A stretch of 64,000 nucleotides of DNA from Aquabacterium sp. (lineage in GTDB: Bacteria; Pseudomonadota; Gammaproteobacteria; Burkholderiales; Burkholderiaceae_C), in assembly GCF_016195855.1 (NCBI RefSeq), contig NZ_JACPYU010000014.1, positions 62,001 through 126,000 on the forward strand, read 5' to 3'. The notes beneath the pieces were generated by a model. That model searched no databases, had not been told where the DNA came from, and saw nothing but the letters and a program-made list of their open reading frames with translations. Shown here one piece after another: positions 17,203 to 25,520 of this stretch (position 1 is the stretch's first letter; every line of letters begins with the position of its first letter). The position numbers and the translations under genes were made by a program.

Positions 17203-18087
17203 TCAGACGGCGTCTTTGGCAAAGGTGTTGCACTGGTTCATGTCACCCGAGTCCATCCCGCGTTTGAACCAAGTCACGCGCTGCTGGCTGCTGCCATGGG
17301 TGAAGCTCTCGGGGGAGATATGGCCGGTGGCATGGCGTTGCAAGGTGTCGTCGCCAATTTGCGAGGCCGCGTTCAAGGCTTCCTCCACATCACCGGCTTC
17401 AATGATCTGGCGGGCCTTTTGCGCATGGTTGGCCCACACACCGGCATAACAGTCGGCCTGCAACTCCAGGCGCACACTCAGGGCGTTGTACTGCACCTTG
17501 CTGACGCGCTGGCGCATGGCATCGACCTTGGCCGATGTGCCCACCAGGTTCTGCACATGGTGGCCGATTTCATGTGCGATGACATACGCCTGGGCAAAGT
17601 CACCCGGCGCACCCAGGCGGTCGCGCATCACGTCGTAGAAGTCCAGGTCGATGTAGACCTTCTGGTCGCCGGGGCAGTAGAAGGGGCCGGTCGCCGCCTC
17701 ACCGCGTCCGCAGGCAGTCGGCACGGCGCTACGGAACAACACCAGCTTGGGGTCACGGTACTCGCCGCCGGCTTCCTTGAATAGCTGATGCCATACATCT
17801 TCGGTGTCGGCCAGAACGGTGCGCACGAACTTGGTCTGTTCGTCGTTGGCGGGGGCGTGTGGGCGAGCGGCCGGGTTGCTGGCAGGCACGCCACCCGATC
17901 CGCCGCCCAGCAAATTGAGCACCGTCATCGGGTTCACGCCCAGGAAGTAGCTGGCCACCAGGGCAATGGCCACCGAGCCCAGCCCGATGCCGCGCCCCCC
18001 GAAGGACATGCCGGGCCCGCCGCCACCGCCAGCGTCATCACGCACGTCTTCAACGTTGTCGCTTTCTCGGTTGCCTTGCCAGCGCAT
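17203..18087 (-). CDS. ypfJ: Neutral zinc metallopeptidase (YpfJ / KPN_02809 family)
   Basis: This 294-residue protein has the family opening MRWQGNRESDNVEDVRD, a Gly-rich stretch, one membrane segment near residues 35-58 and a soluble protease-like domain. The zinc motif HEIGHH is at 172-177, with the family's LELQADCYAGVWAN about 35 residues further on, which supplies the third ligand. YpfJ-type proteins are membrane-anchored and of unknown physiological substrate. Family members usually are this size. It is the first gene of a run with quinone reductase and two GSTs, and is divergent from a GT39 gene over an 80-base region with a perfect inverted repeat. Confidence 0.9.
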   Translation of the reverse strand: MRWQGNRESDNVEDVRDDAGGGGGPGMSFGGRGIGLGSVAIALVASYFLGVNPMTVLNLLGGGSGGVPASNPAARPHAPANDEQTKFVRTVLADTEDVWHQLFKEAGGEYRDPKLVLFRSAVPTACGRGEAATGPFYCPGDQKVYIDLDFYDVMRDRLGAPGDFAQAYVIAHEIGHHVQNLVGTSAKVDAMRQRVSKVQYNALSVRLELQADCYAGVWANHAQKARQIIEAGDVEEALNAASQIGDDTLQRHATGHISPESFTHGSSQQRVTWFKRGMDSGDMNQCNTFAKDAV

Positions 18088-18126
18088 GGTGGTTCCTCGT
18101 TGGTGTCCGGTGTCTTGTCGCGCACA

Positions 18127-18158
18127 GATTCTAGGCCGCGCGCCAAGAACCTAGAATC
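18127..18158. promoter_or_regulatory. Perfect 9-bp inverted repeat between divergent genes
   Basis: GATTCTAGG and CCTAGAATC flank a 14-bp GC-rich spacer, in the 80 bases between the ypfJ and GT39 starts. Each arm contains a sigma70-like -10 hexamer, TAGAAT, on opposite strands, so the repeat could be two facing promoters or an operator. The plus-strand TAGAAT is only 10 bases from the GT39 ATG, implying a very short leader. Confidence 0.5.
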
Positions 18159-18167
18159 GCGGGGCTT

Positions 18168-19736
18168 ATGACGTCTGCCCTGTCCGCTTCCCCCTCGCCG
18201 GAATCCCCTTCTTTGCTACTGCGCTCGCCTATGAAATGGCTGTGGCTGGTCGCCTTGGCCTCGCTGGGTTGGCGCTTGTGGGTATCAGCCGCCTTGCCCC
18301 TGACCGGCGACGAGGCCCTGTTCTACTGGTGGGCGCGCTTCCTGGACTACGGCTATTACGACCACCCGCCCATGGTGGCCTGGTGGATTGCCGCCATGCG
18401 CCCGCTGTTTGGGGATGTGGCCTGGGCCGTTCGCTTGCCCGCCACCTTGCTGCCATTGGGTGTGGGCTGGGCCATGTGGTGGGCCTGGTCGCCCGTCAGC
18501 CGCGAGCGTGCGGCCTGGGCCGTGCTCTTGTACTGGCTGGCGCCGGTGAATTGGCTCAATGCCCTGATCACCACCGATTCACCCTTGATTTTGTGGGCCG
18601 CGTGGTCAGCCGCTGCCATGGTGCGCGCCGAGCAGGCTGCCGAACAAGGCCGCTCGGGTTGGGCGCTGCACAAGCTGTATGCGCTCAGTGGCCTGTTCAT
18701 GGGCGCTGCCTTCCTGTCCAAGTACTTTGCCGTGCTGCTGGGCCTGGCCTACGTGGCCTACTTCCTTCTGTTTGCGCGGTCTCACTGGCGTGGCTTGTTC
18801 GTCATGGTGCTGTTCGCCTTGCCGGGGGCGACGGTCAACGTGGCCTGGAACCTGAACCACTGCTGGACCAACATCATGTTCAACGTCTTCAACCGCAATG
18901 AAGACGCGGTGGCCTCGTGGGACACGGTGCTCAGCTATGTGGGCATGATGGTCTACCTGATCAGCCCCGTGCTGCTGTGGGTGGGCTGGCGGCATCGCCA
19001 GGCATTGGGGCAGGTCAGCCGTCGCCACGCTCTGCTGGCCTGCATGGCCGTGGTGCCCTTGCTGCTGTTCGGGCTGATGTCGGCCAAGAAGGTCATTGGC
19101 CTGCATTGGGTGATGGGTTTTTACCCTTTCATCTTCGTGCTGATCGCCCTGGCCCTGCCTGACGAGAAGGCCATGATCCGCACGGCCAAGGGCCTGGCCG
19201 TGATCCTGGCCCTGCACCTGGTGGCCTCTGTAGCGCTGGCGGTGCTGGGCCTGCACCAATGGCAGCATTTCAGGTATTACCACCGCCTGGTCGAGGCCGC
19301 GCGCAGCGAGCAGATGGTGCAGCAGGTGAGGGCGCCTGGCGTGGTGCTCGCGTCCAATGGCTATTCGTCTGCGGCCATCTTTGGCTATGCGGCCAAAGTC
19401 CATGTGCCTGTGCTGGGCATGGGCAGCGTGCACGCCCGCCAGGACGACCTGATCGTGGACTACAGCCAACTCGAGGGCAAGACCATCCGCGTCATGGCCA
19501 CGCGCGAACCGTCCGTCGAAGACTACCGGCCCTACTTTGATCAGGTCCGTTTGCTCACCTTCCAGCAAGATGGCGCCGCCTTCTACGCGGTCGAGGGCGT
19601 CAACTTCCACTACGGGATCTACAGGGACGTGGTGATGGCCGAGGTCAACCGGCGTTACTACAACTTCCCGGCCTGGTTGCCGGTCAAGGGTTGTGCGTTT
19701 TGCCAGCACCTGTGTGGCAAGGACCGCTGCAACTAA
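18168..19736 (+). CDS. ArnT-like membrane glycosyltransferase (GT39/PMT fold)
   Basis: This 522-residue inner-membrane protein has about 10-12 hydrophobic helices and a large C-terminal soluble part. The first periplasmic loop holds the conserved acidic motif TGDEALFYWW, then YYDHPPMVAWW, as in ArnT and related undecaprenyl-phosphate-sugar transferases. Such enzymes move a sugar from a lipid carrier to lipid A or another acceptor on the periplasmic side. The acceptor is unknown. The final Cys-rich tail (KGCAFCQHLCGKDRCN) is unusual for the family. An internal ATG at MKWLWL could be the true start. It ends with a 4-base overlap with the convergent histidine kinase gene. Confidence 0.85.
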   Translation: MTSALSASPSPESPSLLLRSPMKWLWLVALASLGWRLWVSAALPLTGDEALFYWWARFLDYGYYDHPPMVAWWIAAMRPLFGDVAWAVRLPATLLPLGVGWAMWWAWSPVSRERAAWAVLLYWLAPVNWLNALITTDSPLILWAAWSAAAMVRAEQAAEQGRSGWALHKLYALSGLFMGAAFLSKYFAVLLGLAYVAYFLLFARSHWRGLFVMVLFALPGATVNVAWNLNHCWTNIMFNVFNRNEDAVASWDTVLSYVGMMVYLISPVLLWVGWRHRQALGQVSRRHALLACMAVVPLLLFGLMSAKKVIGLHWVMGFYPFIFVLIALALPDEKAMIRTAKGLAVILALHLVASVALAVLGLHQWQHFRYYHRLVEAARSEQMVQQVRAPGVVLASNGYSSAAIFGYAAKVHVPVLGMGSVHARQDDLIVDYSQLEGKTIRVMATREPSVEDYRPYFDQVRLLTFQQDGAAFYAVEGVNFHYGIYRDVVMAEVNRRYYNFPAWLPVKGCAFCQHLCGKDRCN

Positions 19737-22216
19737 GGGTAGACGGTCTGCCCCGCCTGCACATCCAATGTGGCCAGCAGTTGCTGCAGATCCAGCGGTT
19801 TGGCCAGATAGGCCTGAAAACCCGCTTGCAGCCCACGCTCCACCTGTTCGGGCATGGCATCGGCCGACAAGGCGATGACCGGTATGGACCGGGTTCGGCT
19901 GTCTGAGCGCAAGGCCTGCAGGACCTCGTAGCCATCCATGCCCGGCAGGTGGATGTCCAGCAAGATGACATCCGGTGGCCTGCTTCGGGCTTGTGCCAGC
20001 CCGGCAGGACCGGTCTCGGCTGTGGACAGCTGCCAGTGAGGACGCAAGGTGAACATGTGCTCGACGACCTTGAGGTTGGCCGGGTTGTCCTCGATGTAGA
20101 GGACCTCCAGCGGTCCTTTTGAGTGCGCGTCCTCAAGGTGCGGCACAGTTGCCCCATCCGTGGTGGCACCGGGTCGGGCCTGAGGCAACTCAATCCAGAA
20201 GGTGCTGCCTTCGCCCACCTTGGATGACACCCCGATCGTGCCCCCCATCAACTCGGTCAACTGCCTGGACAGCGCCAGCCCGATGCCGCTGCCCTGTATG
20301 CCCGATCGCTCTGCGCCCAATCGTTCGAAGGTGCGAAACAGGAAGGGCATTTGTTCTGGCGCGATGCCCTGGCCTGTATCGCTGATGGACAAGCGCAAGC
20401 CATGCTTGTCGGTCACTGCCGTGTCGATGGTGATCCGCCCATGCTCGCGGTTGTACTTCGCGGCGTTGGTCAACAGGTTCACGATGACCTGCCTGAGGCG
20501 AACCGCATCAGCCAGCACGCAGGCTTGCGGCGCGCAATGGTTCACCAGCTCGATGCCCATGCGCTCGATGTGAGCTTGCGCCATGCTCAGGGCTTCCTTG
20601 ACCACATCGGCCAGGGCTACGGGCGTGATCGACAAGGGTACTTTGCCTGATTCGACGCGCGTCAGGTCCAGCAGGTCGTCGATCAGGGCCAGGAGATGCT
20701 GGCCGGCCCGGTAGATCTCGGTGACCATGCCCTTCTGTCTGTCCGGCATGGCCTGCATCTGCAGCAATTGCGAGAAGCCCAGGATCGCGTTCATCGGCGT
20801 GCGAAGCTCATGGCTCATGCCAGAGAGAAACGTCGACTTGGCCGCGCTGGACTGGCGCACCGCATCGAGCGCCGCTTGCAGATCGGCCGTGCGTTCGGCC
20901 ACCTGCCGCTCCAGTTGCGCGGTCGCGATCTCCTGGCGCTGGGCCAGCTGGCGCCGCTCGGAAATATCCAGCCCCAAGGAGCTGATGCCTTCCTGGGTCG
21001 GCGTCACGCACAGCTCGAACCACCTGACGCTGCCATCGGGGAACTGAAAGCTCACCTCCTGGCGCAGCGGGGTCCGCTCATCCATGACCTGGCGGTACAG
21101 CGCAAAGACATCCGACTGCTCGATACCCGGGAAGACGGCCATCAGCTTGTGCCCCATGAGCTCGGCACGCTGGCGCTGGGCGTACTGCGCGCCAGCTTCA
21201 TTGACATACAGGATCGTCCAGTCAAAGCCAATGAGCATGCAGCCTTCCATCATGTCATCCAGTGCCTGATGGAAGCGTTGTTCTGACTGCCGCACGGCGT
21301 CCTCGGCGTCCTTGCGCTGCGCATAAAGCTGCGCCAGATTCAGCCGCATCGTGAACAGCCAACCCAGCACGCTGTTCTCCATGCCTTTGGCAACGGGGAT
21401 GACGCTGGAGAAGTCGCCACGCCCCAGGCGCTCGATGCTCTTGAACACGTCGGTCACGCTCCCCCCCAGAATCGCCTGCAGACTCTGGCGTATCTGCCAC
21501 AGCAGCAACATGGGAATGGTGGTCAGAACGATGAACACCACCCGCATGACGGTGGCATGGCCTTCTGCATCCCGGACAGCCCTCAGTGTCCGTGCGGCCA
21601 CCAGGCTGTTGAACTCGCTGATCGGCAGCATGATCTCGGCCTTGGCCTGCTGGTAGGCCTCATTGGTCACCATCTCCTGGGCTTTGGCCTGATGCGCCGC
21701 TGTGGGCGGATGGCTCGATTCAAGCAGGGCCATCGCTGCAAACTCGGTCCGGGCCAGGGCATCTGAATTGGCCTTGGCCTGCGCCAGTTTGGCGAATTCT
21801 TCTTCGGTGCACCCTGCCTCTTGCAGCAACTTCAGAAAGGGTATGGCCGGCCCCATGGGCCGTGGGCGTTGGTTGTCTGGCGTGACCAACTCCCAGTAGA
21901 CATTCTGGTAGTCGACCGGGCGAGGTGCCTTGCCATCTCGGATGTCCAGAATTTCCTGATAGTGCTGCTTGAAGATGGGCTTGCCTGTTGCCACATAGAT
22001 GCGCACCATGCGCGTCAGGTCATCGGAGGACCTGCGCAATTCGTCGGACAGGGCCAGCGATTGAACGCGCACTTCATTGGCACGGTCAATCCGCTTTTCG
22101 GCTCGAACATAGACCACGAAGCTCACGACCACCACCGCAAACATGGCTATCGTCAGCCAGACATACAGCGAGAACCGAAAGAGGTTCTGCCTGGATGCTT
22201 GCATTGCGCTCGTCAT
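19733..22216 (-). CDS. Hybrid sensor histidine kinase/response regulator
   Basis: This 827-residue protein has TM1 at about 18-37, a periplasmic helical sensor of about 185 residues, TM2 at about 223-241, a HAMP-like stretch, and a PAS domain (about 312-425, LDISERR at its end). A coiled coil to 455, HisKA with the phospho-accepting His469 in SHELRTPMNAILGF, and HATPase_c (NLLTNAAKY, DTGQGIAP, GSGIGLALS) follow. A C-terminal receiver domain has phospho-acceptor Asp754 in LLDIHLPGMDG and Lys806. No DNA-binding output domain is present, so it should pass phosphate to a separate protein. No cognate regulator is next to it, and its signal is unknown. An ATG four codons in (MQASRQ) may be the start. 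Confidence 0.93.
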   Translation of the reverse strand: MTSAMQASRQNLFRFSLYVWLTIAMFAVVVVSFVVYVRAEKRIDRANEVRVQSLALSDELRRSSDDLTRMVRIYVATGKPIFKQHYQEILDIRDGKAPRPVDYQNVYWELVTPDNQRPRPMGPAIPFLKLLQEAGCTEEEFAKLAQAKANSDALARTEFAAMALLESSHPPTAAHQAKAQEMVTNEAYQQAKAEIMLPISEFNSLVAARTLRAVRDAEGHATVMRVVFIVLTTIPMLLLWQIRQSLQAILGGSVTDVFKSIERLGRGDFSSVIPVAKGMENSVLGWLFTMRLNLAQLYAQRKDAEDAVRQSEQRFHQALDDMMEGCMLIGFDWTILYVNEAGAQYAQRQRAELMGHKLMAVFPGIEQSDVFALYRQVMDERTPLRQEVSFQFPDGSVRWFELCVTPTQEGISSLGLDISERRQLAQRQEIATAQLERQVAERTADLQAALDAVRQSSAAKSTFLSGMSHELRTPMNAILGFSQLLQMQAMPDRQKGMVTEIYRAGQHLLALIDDLLDLTRVESGKVPLSITPVALADVVKEALSMAQAHIERMGIELVNHCAPQACVLADAVRLRQVIVNLLTNAAKYNREHGRITIDTAVTDKHGLRLSISDTGQGIAPEQMPFLFRTFERLGAERSGIQGSGIGLALSRQLTELMGGTIGVSSKVGEGSTFWIELPQARPGATTDGATVPHLEDAHSKGPLEVLYIEDNPANLKVVEHMFTLRPHWQLSTAETGPAGLAQARSRPPDVILLDIHLPGMDGYEVLQALRSDSRTRSIPVIALSADAMPEQVERGLQAGFQAYLAKPLDLQQLLATLDVQAGQTVYP

Positions 22217-22411
22217 GTCAGCGGCTAGGGCGAGTGTTTCAAGCTGGTCAATTGGTCCGATAGGCAGGCTAACCCATTTCTTCCTGTGCTTGCAATAAAT
22301 GATGGATCAGGAATACCCAGCCTTGCGCGGGGGCGTTTTTGACTATCCAGGTGCGGGAAGCCGCGGCGATAGAATCGGCGTCTACCCTTTGCCTCACGGC
22401 CGCGAGTATCT

Positions 22412-24046
22412 ATGTCTGCTGCGTCGGATTCGTCCTTGCCTGTTGTCATCATCGGAGCCGGTCTGGCTGGCCTGACGGTGGCGTTGCACCTGGCGGAAAC
22501 CCAGCCGGTCATCGTGCTGGCCAAGCGCCAGCTTGAAGAGGCGGCCACGGCCTGGGCACAAGGCGGCATCGTCGGCGTGCTGGGCAGTGACGACAGCATT
22601 GCCTCGCATGTGCGCGACACGCAGGAGGCTGGCGCCGGGCTGGTGGACGAGCACACCGCCGAATTCATTGCCCGCCACAGCGCCCAGGCCGTTGAATGGC
22701 TGGTGAGCCGTGGCGTGCCGTTTTCACCGGACCCCGATGGCCCCCTGGGCCTGCACCTGACCCGCGAGGGCGGCCATGCCGTGCGCCGCATTGCGCACGC
22801 GGCGGACGCCACCGGCAAGGCCATCCACGACGTGCTGCTGGCCGAGGTCAAGCGCCACCCCAATATCCAGCTGCGCGAGAAATGGATGGCGATCGACCTG
22901 ATCACCAACCGCCACCTCAAGAAGTCCACCCAGGAGCAGCAGGCCTCGCAGCGCTGCCATGGCGTCTACGCCCTGGACATCGAAACCCACCGGGTCGAGA
23001 CCTTGGCGGCCTCTGCTGTCGTGCTGGCCACAGGTGGTGCCGGCAAGGTCTACCGCTACACCACGAACCCCGAGACATCGACGGGCGACGGCATCGCCAT
23101 GGCCTGGCGCGCGGGCTGCCGGGTTGGCAACATGGAGTTCATCCAGTTCCACCCCACCTGCCTGTACCACCCGCAAGAGCGCAGCTTCCTGATCACCGAA
23201 GCCCTGCGCGGCGAGGGCGGTATCCTGCGCCTGCCCGATGGCACGCGCTTCATGCAAGACCACGACGAACGGGGTGAACTGGCCCCGCGCGACATCGTGG
23301 CCCGCGCCATCGACTTCGAGATGAAAAAGCACGGCGTCGACCACGTTTGGCTGGACGCCACGCACCTGGGCGAAGCCTTCCTCAAAGAGCACTTTCCGAC
23401 CATCCACGCGCGTTGCCTGTCTTTGGGCATCGACATCGCCAAGCAACCGATCCCGGTGGTGCCCGCAGCGCATTACACCTGCGGTGGCGTGGTGACCGAC
23501 CTGCATGGCCGCACCGACTTGCCCGGCTTGTATGCCGTGGGGGAGACCACCTACACCGGCCTGCATGGCGCCAACCGCCTGGCCAGCAACTCGCTGCTGG
23601 AGTGCGTGGTGCTGGGCCGCACCTGTGCAGAAGACGTGCAAGGCCAGATCCCCGCGACGGCGCCCAAGGTGCCCGACTGGGACGAAAGCCAGGTGACGGA
23701 TGCCGACGAGGAAGTGGTCATCGCCCACAACTGGGACGAGCTGCGCCTGGTGATGTGGAACTACGTGGGCATCGTGCGCACCACGCGCCGCCTGGAGCGT
23801 GCCTTGCACCGCATCAAGCTGCTGCGCAGCGAGATCGACGATTACTACGCCGCCTTCCGTGTGAGCCGCGACTTGCTGGAGTTGCGCAACCTGGTGGACT
23901 GCGCCGAACTCATCGTGCGCTCGGCCCTGTCGCGCCAGGAAAGCCGCGGCCTGCACTTCAGCCGCGACTACCCGCGCACCTTGCCGGTCAGCTTCCCGAC
24001 CATCCTGTGCAAAAAACCGAAGAAGAAGGACGCCTGGCTGCCTTGA
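22412..24046 (+). CDS. nadB: L-aspartate oxidase
   Basis: This 544-residue flavoprotein oxidises L-aspartate to iminoaspartate, the first step of de novo NAD synthesis. It has the N-terminal FAD motif VVIIGAGLAGLTVALHLAE, then AQGGIVGVLG, RHSAQAVEWLVSRGVPF, TREGGHAVRRI, ATGGAGKVYRYTTNPETSTGDG, the HPTCLYHP motif, HYTCGGVVTDLHGRTDLPGLYAVGE and the C-terminal helical domain. It is transcribed away from nadC and nadA, which lie about 0.5 kb downstream on the other strand. A TAGAAT hexamer about 40 bases before the ATG may be its -10 box. Confidence 0.97.
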   Translation: MSAASDSSLPVVIIGAGLAGLTVALHLAETQPVIVLAKRQLEEAATAWAQGGIVGVLGSDDSIASHVRDTQEAGAGLVDEHTAEFIARHSAQAVEWLVSRGVPFSPDPDGPLGLHLTREGGHAVRRIAHAADATGKAIHDVLLAEVKRHPNIQLREKWMAIDLITNRHLKKSTQEQQASQRCHGVYALDIETHRVETLAASAVVLATGGAGKVYRYTTNPETSTGDGIAMAWRAGCRVGNMEFIQFHPTCLYHPQERSFLITEALRGEGGILRLPDGTRFMQDHDERGELAPRDIVARAIDFEMKKHGVDHVWLDATHLGEAFLKEHFPTIHARCLSLGIDIAKQPIPVVPAAHYTCGGVVTDLHGRTDLPGLYAVGETTYTGLHGANRLASNSLLECVVLGRTCAEDVQGQIPATAPKVPDWDESQVTDADEEVVIAHNWDELRLVMWNYVGIVRTTRRLERALHRIKLLRSEIDDYYAAFRVSRDLLELRNLVDCAELIVRSALSRQESRGLHFSRDYPRTLPVSFPTILCKKPKKKDAWLP

Positions 24047-24073
24047 TTGGCCGCCTGCCAACCCAGCGACCGC

Positions 24074-24140
24074 CGTGGATCCGGCTTTGCCGGTCCACCA
24101 GCGGCGCCCCCTTGAGGGGGCGCGCGAAGCGCGTAGGGGG
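24074..24140. repeat. Multi-hairpin intergenic repeat (Comamonadaceae type)
   Basis: Three adjacent stems follow nadB: CCGGC/GCCGG around a TTT loop, a perfect 8-bp GCGCCCCC/GGGGGCGC stem with TTGA loop (24104-24123), and GCGCG/CGCGC around GAA. They are followed by GTAGGGGGTGGG. I recall similar strings between genes in many Comamonadaceae genomes. Here it lies between convergent nadB and the ComFB gene and may also stop transcription. Confidence 0.6.
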
Positions 24141-24145
24141 TGGGC

Positions 24146-24442
24146 TTACCTTCGAGCGCGCATCGCGTAGCGGGCCTGCACGAACTCATAGGCAAACTTG
24201 ACCGCATCCTGGATCAGCTGCTCGCTGTCCTGACGCTCTTTCTCGGTCATGTGAAAGGCCAGGTCCACCTGGTGGCGGATGTAGCGTGGCGGCAAGCGGT
24301 TGAGTGCCACGCAGGCCACGTCGGGCAGGTGGTCCTTGTCGAGCAAGGGGTACTTGGCGGCCTGGTCCAGAACCAGGTCGACCACCTGCTTTTCGTAGTA
24401 GTTGTGCAGCGTCGTGAAATCGGTGGGCATGACAGTGTCCAT
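24146..24442 (-). CDS. Late competence development ComFB family protein
   Basis: This 98-residue helical protein has the ComFB pattern: YEKQVVDLVLDQ, then PDVACVALNRLPPRYIRHQVDLAFHMT, and a C-terminal helix with AVKFAYEFVQARY. Bacillus ComFB is encoded in the comF operon, but its function is unsettled; cyanobacterial relatives bind cyclic dinucleotides. This one lacks neighbouring competence genes. It sits between nadB and the nadC terminator with an ATG four codons in as an alternative start. A TfoX-type protein occurs elsewhere in this window. Confidence 0.85.
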   Translation of the reverse strand: MDTVMPTDFTTLHNYYEKQVVDLVLDQAAKYPLLDKDHLPDVACVALNRLPPRYIRHQVDLAFHMTEKERQDSEQLIQDAVKFAYEFVQARYAMRARR

Positions 24443-24494
24443 CTCGATGGATTACACCGGACAGTGTCACCCAGCCGCGGCGTCCTGTGTCGTG

Positions 24495-24519
24495 AAAAAG
24501 GGGCCATGTTGGCCCCTTT
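24495..24519 (-). terminator. Rho-independent terminator after nadC
   Basis: A perfect 10-bp stem (AAAGGGGCCA and its complement) with a 3-base loop is followed on the minus strand by a run of five T. It lies about 35 bases past the nadC stop and would end the long glycan/nadA/nadC transcript. Confidence 0.85.
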
Positions 24520-24554
24520 GTTGACTGGCGCCGCCCGGGCGCCTGGCTGAGGGG

Positions 24555-25463
24555 TCAAGCGCCGATGCGCTCCAGTACGCGCAGCGAAAAATCCACGGCC
24601 TTGACATCCTTGGTGAGCTTGCCGATCGAGATGCGGTCCACACCGGTGACGGCGATGTCGCGCAACTGGTCCAGGGTGACACCGCCAGACACTTCCAGCA
24701 GCGCCTCGCCCTTGGCCATTTCCTGGTTGATGGCCACGGCCGCACGCATCATGTCGTAGTCGAAGTTGTCCAGCAGGACGCTGACGGCGCCCGCGGCCAG
24801 GGCTTCGCGCAGCTCGGCGAGGTTTTCCACTTCGACCTGAATGGTGATCTGCTCGCGCTGGGGCGAGGGCTGGGCCGCCACCAGGGCCTGCGCGTTCTTC
24901 ACGGCAGCTGTCACGCTGCCAGCGGCGGCGATGTGGTTCTCCTTGATCAGGATGCCGTCGTACAGGGCCAGGCGCTGGTTGGCGCCACCACCGACGCGCA
25001 CCGCGTATTTCTGGGCCAGACGCAGGCCAGGCAGGGTCTTGCGGGTGTCCAGCACCACGCAGCCACGCGGGTTGGGCGAAGCACCTTCAATGGCCTTCAT
25101 GTGGCGGTGGGTGAGGGTGGCCACCGCCGACAGGGTCTGCAGGAAGTTGATGCCGGGGCGCTCGGCCGTGAGCATGGCGCGCGCATCGCATTCGATCCGG
25201 CAGACCTCGGTGTCGGGCGCCATCAGCGCGCCTTCGGCATAGGCCCAGGTGATGGTGGCTTTCGGGTCGAGCTTGAAGAGGCAGGCCTCGAACCACTCGC
25301 GGCCACACAACACGGCCTCTTCGCGCACGATCAGGCGGGACTTCACGCGCTGGCCTGCGGGCACCAGTTGCGCCGTCCAGTCGCACACGCCCACGTCCTC
25401 GAACAGGGCATCGCGCACATTGCGCTCACGGGCTTCTTGCAGGGTCTCGTTGTGGTCGAACAT
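24555..25463 (-). CDS. nadC: Nicotinate-nucleotide pyrophosphorylase (carboxylating)
   Basis: This 302-residue quinolinate phosphoribosyltransferase makes nicotinate mononucleotide and CO2 from quinolinate and PRPP. Signatures are ALFEDVGVCDWT, the ERPGINFLQTLS motif, TRKTLPGLRLAQKYAVRVGGG, LYDGILIKENHI, IQVEVENLAEL, LLDNFDYDMMR and EVSGGVTLDQLRDIA. The ATG at MFDHNE was preferred since 14 upstream residues are unlike the family. It follows nadA by 57 bases and shares its transcript, ending at the hairpin terminator. Confidence 0.97.
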   Translation of the reverse strand: MFDHNETLQEARERNVRDALFEDVGVCDWTAQLVPAGQRVKSRLIVREEAVLCGREWFEACLFKLDPKATITWAYAEGALMAPDTEVCRIECDARAMLTAERPGINFLQTLSAVATLTHRHMKAIEGASPNPRGCVVLDTRKTLPGLRLAQKYAVRVGGGANQRLALYDGILIKENHIAAAGSVTAAVKNAQALVAAQPSPQREQITIQVEVENLAELREALAAGAVSVLLDNFDYDMMRAAVAINQEMAKGEALLEVSGGVTLDQLRDIAVTGVDRISIGKLTKDVKAVDFSLRVLERIGA

Positions 25464-25520
25464 GGTGGAGCGATATCGGGGAGAAGTCGAACGGAGGGCG
25501 GTCAAGCCGCAATCAGGGGA

